Part shown: one piece after another, positions 31,435 to 41,660 of the stretch
Numbering within the stretch: position 1 is the stretch's first letter
Layout: each line of letters begins with the position of its first letter
Assembly (NCBI GenBank): GCA_014529385.2
Contig: CM043952.1
Coordinates: forward strand, 155,653,057 to 155,717,056
Direction: 5' to 3'
Source of the DNA: Adiantum capillus-veneris
Lineage: Eukaryota > Streptophyta > Polypodiopsida > Polypodiales > Pteridaceae
DNA length: 64,000 bases
Notes under the pieces: generated by a model
The model's database searches: none
Seen by the model: the letters and a program-made list of their open reading frames with translations, nothing else
Told to the model about the DNA's origin: nothing
Position numbers and translations under genes: made by a program

Positions 31435-34400
31435 GATGAAGCTGGCTGAAATAGTCTTCGGGTTGACGGCTAGTGAGGCGGTCTTTAAGCGCATCCAGTG
31501 CCTTCTGGTATCTGGTTTTTCTTTCTTTGTCTGGTACTTGCAAAAATTGCATTGTCACTCTATTCTTCATCTCCACCGCTGAGTAGCCTAAAAATCTGGA
31601 TGTGAGGTTGCTGATCACTGGTGCAAATATCTTTGTTCGCCAGGTGAAGAATTCAGTGTAGAAAGCTTTCTCAAATGTCAACATATTGCTTGATGGTAAA
31701 AACATACATCTGGCATAGAAGCCATAAAGGACTTCTTCCGAAGGCTGACTACTGAGGTCATAGCATAAGACTTTGTTACCTTCTAGAAATGACATCCATG
31801 GGGCTCCTGCTTGCTTAGGCTCATTAAAAACTTGGATGCATGTGAGCAACATTCTGTAGATTTTATATAACATGGCGCAGGAGAGATCTGGTAGACTCTT
31901 GAAGAAATACATGGCGCCCGTTAGGGTTTTCACCATGTATTCCTTTGTTGCTTGTCCTCTCTCTGGAGATGGCAATCTGGGGTAGTTCAACCAGGTTGGC
32001 CGCTTCTTTGTCAGTGCTTCATGCTCTTGCCATGTCCTTACTCTGGGTACAAGACAAAATGTGGGATCTCTTTGCAGGGCTGCAGGTGCTCTTGTGAACA
32101 TAATCAAATACCGTGGATTCTTGTTCAGCCAGCTTAACCTCCATTTTGGGTGGTCTTTATCTGCGCCATCTTCTTGCATGTCTTTGTACAGTCTCTCTTT
32201 TACCTGTAATAGTTCCACTTTGATGAGAGGGTATGGCAGGGATTGTTGATGCCATTGCGCATTGATTTGATTGGAAGTGAGTTGAGTGACGTTGATATAG
32301 TGTAAAACTCTCAACTCCCTATCCATTGTGGCTTTCCATTGCTCATCCACCTCTTGGGTGATCTTCTCTTTCAATGCGTCCTCCTCAACTTTTGATAGTT
32401 GGACCATAGACAGTGTGTCTGCATCTGTGATGTTGATATGAAAATCCTCTTCGCCACTCGGCTCTGTTGTGGACTGTGTCTCAAACTCAGCAAATCAGAC
32501 CGAGGGTATGTCTATCTATGGCGGCTCTGAAGTGCCTGCCTCATCCTACATTTTTGGCTTTCCATCTCTGAGGAGCTGGTTAACTCTCTTGAGCTCAGCT
32601 ATTTCTTTGAGGAGCTCTTCTTCTCTCTGTACCCGCATCAAAGCCAAGTCCCGACGCTGTGATTGCTCCAGCTTTAACTCTAACTCAAGGTCCTTGTTCT
32701 TCTTTTCTAGTGCCTTGTACACTTCATCAGTCCCTTTGATCGAGGCCACGGTGGATTTTCTCTTATTTGCTGTAAGAAGATTACCTGATCATTGGTTTGC
32801 TGTTCAGAGTACTGTAAAGAGGTATTTGCAACACCCAATTGCACTTGAATTTTTTGCACTGACAGGGATGTCGTAAGAAGTTCATTTGTAACTTTTATCA
32901 GCTGCTCGTCTTTTGCTTTGCACGCATCGAATAACTTGGTGAGCAGATCACCTAACTCCTCCATTTCTTTCTGCTGTCTATCCCTAGCTAGCTGATGCTG
33001 TTCAACTTCTGCTTTCATATCCTGCACTTGCCTCTGAAGATCGGTGATGACAATCATCCTCTCTTCTAACTCTCCTTGGAGAGCGTCAATCACCATCTCA
33101 AGCTCTTTAGCTTTTGTACTGCGGCTAAGTGCTGCTGAATGGAGTCTCTCCGTCATGTCTTGCATCTGCCTTGCATATTTGTTTACTTGCAAAATTACCT
33201 CGTCGTTTGACTACCAATCCTCCTGTCTTGTTAGCTAAGATGTGCCTGCAGCCTCATGTGTGTCTTTCTGCTGCGTCTTAGCTGTTGGTTCTTCTTGCGT
33301 GGAGGTAGAGGGTTGGTCTTTTTCTTTGTAATCCTGAGGCCTTGTTGCCTCGGTGGTTTCTTGCTGAGTGGAAGTAGAGGGTGTTGGCTCAGAATGTGTA
33401 GTCTCTTCAAGTGCAGGGCTCACTTCCTTCTCTGGCTCCTTTTTCTTTCTGTTGTTGCTGCTCTTGTGTAGCAGTGGCCTCTTGTGGAGTGGTAGTCTCT
33501 TGTTCAGACTCTGCTTCTTTATCTTTTTCTTTCTCTTGCTGGTCCGTCTCTTGTGTAGATTCTGCCTCTTTGGTGGACTCACATTCTGTGGCTTTCTCTT
33601 TCTCAGGTTCAGCTTCTTTTGTTGGTGATGGTGGTGGGCTTGGCATTGGATGGTCCTGTTGCTCCGTAGGCGGTGAGGTGGGTCTTTCAGACTCGTAACC
33701 TTGTTCTTGTGCTTCTTCTCTAGCCGTCTCCTCGGCTTGTCTCTGTTCCTCCGCCTCTTTGGCTTTCCTAGCCGCTTCTTCTGCTTCCTTCAGCTTGAGG
33801 GCTTTGGCTTCATGGTACATTTTCTCCAAACTCTCTGCGGATCTTCAGCCTCTTTTCTTGTGTGGTGCTTTGTTCTTGGGCCTTTAAATCCACTAGGTAC
33901 CCATTTCTCTGGGTCCTTCCCTTCTGCTTGTCGGCTGTGCTGATAGGCATGTTTTTCTCTTTCAAAGCGCACTTGATTTTGCACTGGCTCTTCTTGGTGG
34001 GGTGTCACAACTTTTCTTTTCATTTCTTCAATTCGTTGTCTCCTTTCTTCGTTATTAGAGCTGTCACTGCTGTGCTTTTTTGGCGAGCTGTCAGCTGATT
34101 ATTCATTGGATTTATAAGATCTCTTTCCTGACCTTGTAGCTCTTAGAGACGGTTGGGCTGCCAATATCCATGTGTTTTGGTCAGGGGTTGGTGGTAGATT
34201 GTCAGCCATGCCAATGGCATGGTACGCAATTCTTGTCAAAACTTCCGGTGCACCCAAGTAAGTGATCTTGCCTTCTTTCTTGGTGCCCTTCAAGGTGGTC
34301 AGGATGTACTGGGCGTGGTTCACCGGTTGCTTGGTTGTTGACTTTAGAACTTGGGTGAATGTGGTGGCAACCGAGTGATTCGGCGTAGTGTACCTTGGTG

Positions 34401-34989
34401 GCCTCTTTACCAAAAAATGGAAGTGTTGGTGGTACAATCTGGCTGGCTCCTCTACCTGTTTGTGAATCAAATCTGCGAAGGTAGCCACGACTGTCTCTTT
34501 GGTAAAGGTTCCTGCTGTTTTTCGGTCCCTTGCTCTCAATGTCATACCTTCTATAGGCAATCTGAGTGCCTCTGCCACTATTTCTTTAGTTATGACCACC
34601 TCGACCTTGTTTCCTTGAGGGTCAGTGATCTGTGCGGTTCCATCTTCTTTGATTGTGGATAAAAGCTCGTAAGCTTTCTGAAAATCCACTCCGCAAGGCT
34701 CTTGTTTGTAGAAGTCTTTGAGTCCAAGCCTGCGGTTGGCTTCTTTGGTTTCTGGCTTCGTAGCAACATCGCATACTTCCTTAGGTAGGAGTTGCAACTC
34801 CACCTGATGCCCCTCTTCACTCTTGAATCTGTCGGTGAAGTCTGTAGTGTGATGTTCTTCTAACTGTTCTCTGGAGAGGTATGCTGCCTTGGCTGCTTTG
34901 ACTGAATCAGGGTCTAGTTGATAAGCAGGCAGTTCCTGCAACTTCTCTTTTTGGTTGAGCTTCTTCTTGGCCTTCTCTACTACTTGCAT
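31424..34989 (-). pseudogene. element B accessory ORF (aORF)
   Basis: About 1,190 codons. Start MQVVEKAKKKLNQKEKLQE at 34989, six codons or fewer after a consensus acceptor. N-terminal domain of 296 residues open to a TAA at 34099 (AYELLSTIKEDGTAQITDPQ, FHFLVKRPPRYTTPN, VLTRIAYHAIGM), acidic Glu/Gln/Pro/Ser linker with three frame changes (33.2-34.0 kb), heptad-rich coiled coil (32.55-33.2 kb), and C-terminal domain open for 327 codons (KWRLSWLNKNPRYLIMF, FCLVPRVRTWQEHE, MLTFEKAFYTEFF). Homologous throughout to the aORF of A, with C-terminal matches in D and in the inverted fragment at 12 kb. The last codons QLHPMV lie in LTR-derived sequence created by a deletion. Function unknown. Confidence 0.78.
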
Positions 34990-34994
34990 GGCTC

Positions 34995-36431
34995 CTGTTC
35001 AGTGAATAGAGTGCAAAGTTAGCAGATTTGTCGGAACTCTCTCTGAAATGTCCTTTAGTCTGAAATGCTGACAATTTTGGTCCAATTTGCTTCAAATCAG
35101 TTTTTGAACAAGCATAGATGCATAAAAACATGAAAGGAACAAAACTGTGAAGTCAAAACAAATTTTTGTAACCAAAGTAAATAATCGCGATTATTTACAC
35201 CTGAGTAAAATTTTCAACTTTTTGCAAACTTGGCTTCATAGGCTTGAAGTATATACCAAATACATGCTCTAAGTGAAATATGGGCTCATTTGGATGCAAA
35301 GGGTGAAAATGGTACCAGATTTTGGCTTTAGGTCTCTGAAACAGTAGATATAAAGGAAATTTGAATTTTTGAGCTCCAAATTGGTTCAAACTTGGCTAGT
35401 GGGCTATACACATCATGTACTTTGGGCGTATGATGACAAAATATCCAAACTTTCCAATTTTGGCTAGAAAATAAATAATCACGATTATTAACTTTTCTTT
35501 CAAAATTAGCATTTTTTGGTACAAGATGGTTTTAGGCATTGTATAGACCCTGTATATGAAATATAAGGTGATTTGGATCAAAAATGTTGTCTATAACCAA
35601 GAATTGGCTTGTAAAGACTTCTTTGCATTTTTTGACAATTTTCCAAGTAATGGTCATTTTGGCTCATACTTGATTTTTGGCATGTAAAAGGTGTGTACAC
35701 ATGGTAGGTGAGGTGAGGTGACAATTTCCAAGCAAAAATGATGCAAAAGTAAATAATCGTGATTATTTACAACAGTGACAAATTCTTTGCAAAACATACA
35801 AATTTTGACCTAGACAAATTCTATACACCTAAAACAAGTCCTAAATTGGATTTGGTCAAGTTTGGTCATGCCGGCATCACTTTGTGCTTTGTCGACTCTG
35901 AAATCACCGTTTTCTGTGACTTCACTGCATGTTGGGTTGGTCGGTCAACTTTGAGGCTTTGGACTTGTCCGCAACATAGTCATGAAGCAACCTGTCCAAT
36001 TCTAGCTCATTTGGAGTCAGTTTGACCCCGTATGTCCAATTTGACGCTTTGTAACCTTCGAGCCGTTTTCTACTTTTTGAGGGCTTTGCTTGATTGATTT
36101 CACCAAACCAATCATATACATTGTATATGGGCCTCATAAGCAAGCCATCTGTGGAGTCAGATCGGAATTCTGGCATTTGCCAAAAACCTAGCTTTTCTAC
36201 TGGGGATCCCCGTGATCCTTGTCGAATGGTCACCTGATGATATAAAAAGGTTCTATTATGTTAGGGCATGCTATGGTTCAAATCCCATCTGATTTGGTCG
36301 AGTTGGCAGGCCACTATGGTCGGTTTTTGGTCGTAGGTCTTCGTGCATTGCTCGATTTCTAGGGTTTTTTCTAGGGCTTCAGACTAGCTACCGGCCGTAC
36401 AAAATGGATCATTGACGAGTAGAGAACTTAC
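34995..36431 (-). other. candidate intron upstream of the aORF, element B
   Basis: Minus-strand donor GGG|GTAAGTT at 36432/36431 and acceptor GCTAACTTTG ... GAACAG|GAGCC ending at 34995, five bases before the ATG. The 1,437 bp between has no coding frame and holds the 3' palindrome array. Splicing is inferred from the site quality and from the matching layout in A. Confidence 0.55.
35177..35770 (-). repeat. element B 3' palindrome array
   Basis: Three 22-bp palindromes made of half-site GTAAATAATC, two central bases and the inverted half-site, at 35177-35198 (perfect), 35471-35492 and 35749-35770. Spacing is 294 and 278 bp. The one nearest the aORF is 198 bp from its ATG. Confidence 0.92.
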
Positions 36432-36575
36432 CCCTCATGTCTCGTGTGAGATGGCGCTGAAAATGGTCAACTGTGGGCTCCGAAAAAGTCGCGCTAAAGA
36501 AGTCGAAAGCTCTCTCTGCAAAGACTGAGAGTGAAAATGAGGTGGTTTTAGCCTACCTTGGATATCTATACCCAA
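36432..36575 (-). promoter_or_regulatory. internal promoter-like unit, element B
   Basis: GGGTATAGATATCC with TATA starting at 36570 (minus strand), AGAGAGAGCT starting at 36517, donor GT at 36431. Offsets 0, 53, 139 match element A's 0, 52, 140. The leader exon would be about 110 nt. Confidence 0.5.
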
Positions 36576-37186
36576 ACTTCTTGAACCAATTTTTCCCAAA
36601 TTCCCCCGTTAGTCCTACTAGGCCGCAAAATCTATGTTAGACTCAAAAATTTCCCGAATCGGATTCCTATAGCTCATTCTGCAAGAATTTTGCAAAAGTA
36701 GGCCTGGCCGCCTAATTTGGACTTCCCGCTTCCATCTTTTGATTTCATTGAAAATTTTTGTGCTTGTCCGCCTTGTCTTTTTGATCACCATCGTGTCTTT
36801 CGTTTTTTCCATTTGAGCTTCCCTGCCATTTATTATTAAATTTTGACTAGTTTATTTGAAAAAATCAAAGAAAATAGCAAAATGCTCTAAAAAAGTAAAG
36901 TGAAAATCTAATAATTAAGAAAATCTGTTGAAAAACATAGCTTTATTGTTTTTTATTGGAATTTTCTATTTTTAGGCCTCATTATCAATAAAAATGATAA
37001 AAAATACCCAAAAAGGACTATTTTTGATGATTTTCTGATAGTATATACACTATTTATACTCATCGGGAGGATATTATCAGCAGTGAATTTTCACTTGATG
37101 ATGAATTATAAGGGAATTATTAGGTAATTTTGAAAAAAATCACACATTGACATCGAACTTTTTTCCTTCCTCTTTAAACATTGCCC
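36576..37186 (-). other. non-coding spacer, element B
   Basis: AT-rich, no coding frame. It corresponds to 23294-23930 in A; no clear sequence match by eye. Confidence 0.4.
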
Positions 37187-37868
37187 TTAATTACTTAGTA
37201 CTAAGTGCCCTGCTTCCACCCCTCCTAGATGGCGTACTCCGGGATGACTGTGTACATGGGTTGAACAATCGTGTCTATGCATAGCCGTGGTTGGCTCTAC
37301 CATGCTTTGAAGATGAATGCAATTCAAACCAATATGCTGTGCAAGAGCTGGGTTTTGAGTAATTAACTCAAGGGTTTCTGATGTCGAGGTTTGTTGCTGA
37401 TGTCTTCCAAAGAGAAAATCTTGTAGCTTGTGCGCTCTCTGTTTGATTGTACCATCAGGATGCTTTAGCACACTGATTGCTTGAGTTGTTGGTAGCACTT
37501 TTGTTTGTTGTCGAGCTTTTTCTTGCCATTGGTAGCTCGGTTTGCTTGTTGCTGTATGGATTGGAGGAGTCTTTTGAGACTTAACTCGCCATTGCTTGAT
37601 TCGTTTTACAGTATGTAGAGAGAATAAGTGCTCCTTTTTCTTCCAAACCAATTTCATGCTAGGTTCCTTGTTTGGAGATGGTCGTCTCTGTGGCTTTACC
37701 CTTGGAACTTGCTTTTGTTTTGTTAGTGAAGTCTTAGGCACCCAGATCTGAATCGGTTTATCCTTAAGCTGTGCTTTGGGTACCCAAATATGCCTGACTC
37801 TTGCATGCTACTTGTAGCATTTGATTGTCGAGGGGATGGAGAAGATTGACTACTTGTGGTTTGGTCTG
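37187..37868 (-). pseudogene. element B basic tail with W-V-P-K motifs
   Basis: The minus strand reads HIWVPKAQLKDKPIQIWVPK and then a Lys/Arg/Gln-rich region with KLVWKKKEHLF and RIKQWRVKSQ, ending at a stop at 37187 just past the internal polypurine tract. It has the same position and character as the tail of A's pol. Open for 184 codons from 37741. Confidence 0.55.
37213..37226 (-). promoter_or_regulatory. internal polypurine tract, element B
   Basis: The minus strand reads TAGGAGGGGTGGAAG, preceded by a CCGGAG stretch that also precedes the tract in A (CCGGGAG). It overlaps the last codons of the pol tail. Confidence 0.45.
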
Positions 37869-38387
37869 CTAATTGCTTCTTTTCCATTCTTCCTTGCTTG
37901 GTGCAATTGGAACAATGAGTTGCCCTCCTTTAGGTGATAGATTTAGCTGATTTGTATCCCAGTCTGGTATTGCTTTGTATGTCCGTATCCAGGGAATTCC
38001 AAGAATCATAATCTCATTCATGTGTTCATCTGGTAAGCATACAAACTGATGAGGACAAGAACATCCATGCACTATCACATTCAAGTTGACTACTCCCAAT
38101 GTTGGGGTTGGGTTCTTGTTGCATCCTTTGATTGTCGCTATTCCTACTGTCAATGCTTGACTTGTTGCCTTTTTGTATGTGGAATAACTGACTGCATTTA
38201 CTCTAGCTCCTGTGTCAATCAAAGCATTGATGCTATGATTGTTGAGCTGTACTTTGATGCGCAGGTCCATTCCGTCTAACCAGTCATCATCTGTTGAAAC
38301 TGCATCTTTAGGTCATTCCCATTGTCGATCATCTACTTCCAAAGTGTTGATGGGAATCGATATCTGTTGATTTTAAGGAGCAACTTT
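37869..38387 (-). CDS. element B second retropepsin-like domain (post-integrase)
   Basis: Open frame of 133 codons (38270-37869), in frame with the integrase tail upstream. MDLRIKVQLNNHSINALIDTGARVNAVS carries the catalytic D-T-G; the C-terminal strand is EIMILGIPWIRTYKAIPDW. A Cys-rich insert (GCSCPHQFVCLPD) lies between. It parallels A's DSG/LLGQPW domain. Retropepsins act as dimers to cut polyproteins; with protease 1 damaged here, this would be the only intact active site. Confidence 0.78.
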
Positions 38388-39600
38388 TCATTTGAGTACC
38401 CAAAGCCGAGCTTCCTCTAGGGCTTCATCAATAACCTGCTGTCCTTTAATCTTCCTTTGCTTGGCTGCATGCATTCTTTCTAGCAATTCATTGGTTATCG
38501 GTAAATTATATTTCTTTAAACGAAATCCACTAATCCAATTAGCCATTGGTTCACCATCTAGGGTGGACAATTTTACGGCTCCACTTGGAGATACATCTTT
38601 AATTACAAACGGTCTGTTTCCCTTTTTTTTAAACTTGGGAATGTGTTGCTTAAGGGAATAGACTAAAACTAAGTCGCCTTTCTTGAAGATTTTTGTGATC
38701 AAGTGGAAATCAAAAAATTGTTTTTGTTTCTGCTTCTGTGCATAGATGTGAGCTATAGTAGTTAGCCTTTGCTCATCTAGCTTTTCCAAATCTTCAAGTC
38801 TTTCTGACAATTCATGTCCAGTTCACTCAAGGTTTTGTGCTACCCTTAATGTCGGCAATAGAAATTCTATTGGCAGTATGGCATCAAGACCATAAACAAG
38901 GTTAAAGTGTGTAGCATTTAAAGCTGTTTTGAATGAAACTCGATAAGGCCATAGAGCAACATGGAGATTCATTTCCCAATATGTTCTTCTTGAACTAACC
39001 ACTTTAGTCAGCATCGAGCTAAGAATTTTGTTCGTATGCTCAGCTTGTCCGTTTGCTTGCGGGTGATAGGGAGCTGATTTGTTATGGATGGCCATAAACT
39101 TATTAAGCAAATACCCGATTAACTCATTGAGGAAATGAGTTCCCCGATCATTGACAATTTCTATTGGTAGTCCATATCTTGTGAATACTTACTCATATAA
39201 GAATGCAGCAGTGGTTCTGGCATCATTCTTTTGAGTTGCTTTAGCCTTGGCCCACTTGGTCAAATAGTCCGTAGACACAATGATATATTGAGCATGGGTT
39301 CTATAAGCCGGTGGCTGTATTGGCCCAACAAAATCTATACCCAATTTTGCAAAAGCTCTAGCCCCCATCATTGGTCTTAAGGGCATGCTATCTATGCGTA
39401 TTGGCATTTTTTCTCGTTGACAAGCATCACACCTTCGAACATATTCTTTGGCATCTGAAAAAAGTGTTGGCCACCATATGACTGCCATCAAGATTGCTCT
39501 TGTGGTGGTCTCACTAGAAAAGTGACCTCTGGCTAATCCAGCATGTGCTTGTTCTATAATCGGAATATACTCGTTTTCATTTGCACAAAGACGCAAATGT
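38388..39600 (-). pseudogene. element B integrase (second H2C2, catalytic core, GPF-like tail)
   Basis: HAGLARGHF and WWPTLFSDAKEYVRRCDACQ form the H2C2 motif; LGIDFVGPIQPPAYRTH has catalytic Asp 1; VNDRGTHFLNELIGYLL Asp 2; PYHPQANGQAEHTNKIL the Glu. Then NLVYGLDAILPIEF and a C-terminal LVYSLKQHIPKFKKKGNRPFVI, GAVKLSTLDGE, WISGFRLKKY. Stops: TAA near 39190 (in LYExVFTRYGLP) and TGA near 38820 (expected Trp). The GPF motif reads RPF. All three catalytic acids are present. Confidence 0.88.
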
Positions 39601-39724
39601 TGATATTTACCTCTCTAATATAATTGGTTCCCAATAAGAGCATAGTCTCTTGCTTCAGTTTCAATTGCTCTTTGATGGCGTTTACTCATATCCTCAGGAA
39701 ATGTTTGGCTTGATAAGTAAGTAA

Positions 39725-40117
39725 CTAGATAGTTACTCTACTTAGGAACAAGTGAATTTCAAACAATGTTACATGAGGTATTGGTGTTTGTTTTTGACAC
39801 TGAGGACAATCCTTTACAAAAGATCGAACGTCACTCCTCATAGTCGGCCAAAATACTCCAAGCCTCAAGATTCGTTGCATAGTTTGGTCTTCCGCAAAGT
39901 GAAGTCCTACTATGGTAACGTGTGCTTGACTTAGGTATTGTTCATTTTCTTCAGGATTGATGCATAAGAGGAATACCCTATCTCGATTTCTTTTGTATAG
40001 CCTACGAGCTAATAATTGATACATAGCCAATTGCTCAATTAAACCGATCATAATAGGAAGTGGTATTTGTGAATCCACTTGAGCTATTGTCATCAATCAC
40101 ACGATGTTTTTCGACCA
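39725..40117 (-). pseudogene. element B first H2C2 zinc motif
   Basis: RLYKRNRDRVFLLCINPEE followed by YLSQAHVTIVGLHFAED, GVFWPTMRSDVRSFVKDCPQCQK: a complete His-x-His, Cys-x2-Cys pattern like an integrase N-terminal domain. It sits about 370 bp before the second, integrase-linked H2C2. It could be a duplicated integrase zinc domain or a relic of a tandem integrase start. Confidence 0.75.
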
Positions 40118-40560
40118 TCAAGGTATCATTTCCACGGAGAACAAATAGACATATGGTAGGTCATTGTCTACCCCTTGAGGTGATTCTCCTGAAACAATCC
40201 TTGACAAATGATCTGCTCGTTGATGTGTAGTGCCCATTTTTACAACCACAGTGAAATCAAATTCCAGGAGAATGATGAACCATCTCACTATTCTCCCTGT
40301 GCTACAAAGCTTGTTTACCAAATACAACAAATACTGGTGGTCCACAAAGAACACAAACTTGTTGGCTAATAGGTAATATCTATACTTTTTAACGGCATAG
40401 ATCATTCCTAATCCTTTCATTTTGGTGGTGGTGTAATTCGTTTCAGCCATATTTAACTGTCGGCTAGCATAAGAAATAGGAAAGTCAATTTTCTCGTCTC
40501 CTGGTTGAGCTAGTATACAACCGATATAACAAAATTGGAAGCATCTACATGTACGTGGAA
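40118..40560 (-). pseudogene. element B RNase H (catalytic Glu changed)
   Basis: HVHVDASNFVI gives the first Asp; a frame change near 40515 follows. Then NYTTTKMKGLG, where A has KREGLG, so the catalytic Glu is Lys; FVDHQYLLYLV and QRADHLSRI keep the remaining Asp residues. RNase H would be inactive. Confidence 0.85.
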
Positions 40561-41660
40561 TATCTTATCCCAATCTGGTGCTTTCAATATTGGAGTTGAG
40601 GTGAGAGCTTGCTTAAGCTTCCTGGAGGATTCTTCACATGCCTCGGTCCACTCAAAGTGTGTAATCAAGCTATACATGGGTTTTGCAATGATAGCGTACA
40701 TGTAGATGAACCATCGAACACAATGCCCCATGAAGGCTTGTATCCCCTTGACTGTTGTTGGTCTAGGTAAATCCGCAATGACATGAATCTTTTCAATATC
40801 AGTAGCTATGCCATTTCTAGACACTATATGTCCAATAATCTTTTCTTGTCTATCCATGAATGTGCACTTTTCCGGATTTAAGCAAATCCTATAAAGTCTA
40901 CATTTTTTGAATATCTTTTTGAGGTGTTCAAAGGGATTAGCTGGGATTGATGAATGTACACATAGATCATCCATATATACTTCTAAGAATTTCCTAAGAT
41001 ATTCTTTGAAAGCATGGCTCATCAACCTTTGAAATGTGGCAGGAGTATTAGTTAACCCAAACGGCATAACCCGATAGGCAAATATACCCCATTCTGTTGT
41101 AAAAGCAGTTTTATGCTTATCTTTTGGATCAACCAAAAGTTGATTGTATCCCAAAAATCCGTCTAAGAGGCTATAAGCTTCTTTTCCTGCAACTCATTCT
41201 AAAACATGCTCAGTGATTGGAAGAGAAAAGTTGTCTCTAATGGTAGCTACATTCACCTTTTTGAGATTAACATACACTCATAATTTTCCATTCTTCTTGG
41301 ATACTACCAGTATTGCAGACACCCAATCTGTGTGTTCAATTTCGTAATAACTGAATTCAGCTTTCTTTAGTTTTTCAATCTCTTCTTTTATCTTTCTAGC
41401 AAATGTTTCATTATACGTGTATGGCCTTTGTCTACCTGGTTTCGCATCATCTCTCATGGGTATGGTATGTTGACAGATTTCTGGATCAACACCCTTGAGA
41501 TCCTTGTAAGACCAAGCGAACATATCTCGGTAATCTTTCAGCAAGCTTAGCAAAAGCTTTTCTTCTTCTTGTGTTAGGTCATTCGCAATATAAGCAGGTC
41601 TAAGCTCTTCTCCTGGTTCAGCCAAGTCTATCCTTTTAGCGTTTTCAGGTCCTTCGTAAG
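40510..41660 (-). pseudogene. element B reverse transcriptase
   Basis: PAYIANDLTQEEEKLLL, FAWSYKDLKGVDPEICQH, QRPYTYNETFAR, KKNGKL (then TGA at 41276, probably a former CGA), RDNFSLPITEHVLE (TGA, again a probable CGA), GYNQLLVDPKDKHKTAF, VMPFGLTNTPATFQR, catalytic YMDDLCVHS near 40980, LNPEKCTFMDRQEKI. One frame apart from the two stops. Confidence 0.9.

Noticed and set aside
32469-33943. Plus-strand Ser/Cys/Phe-rich frames opposite the element B accessory ORF
   Set aside because: Mirror frames of a Glu/Lys/Gln-rich coding strand.
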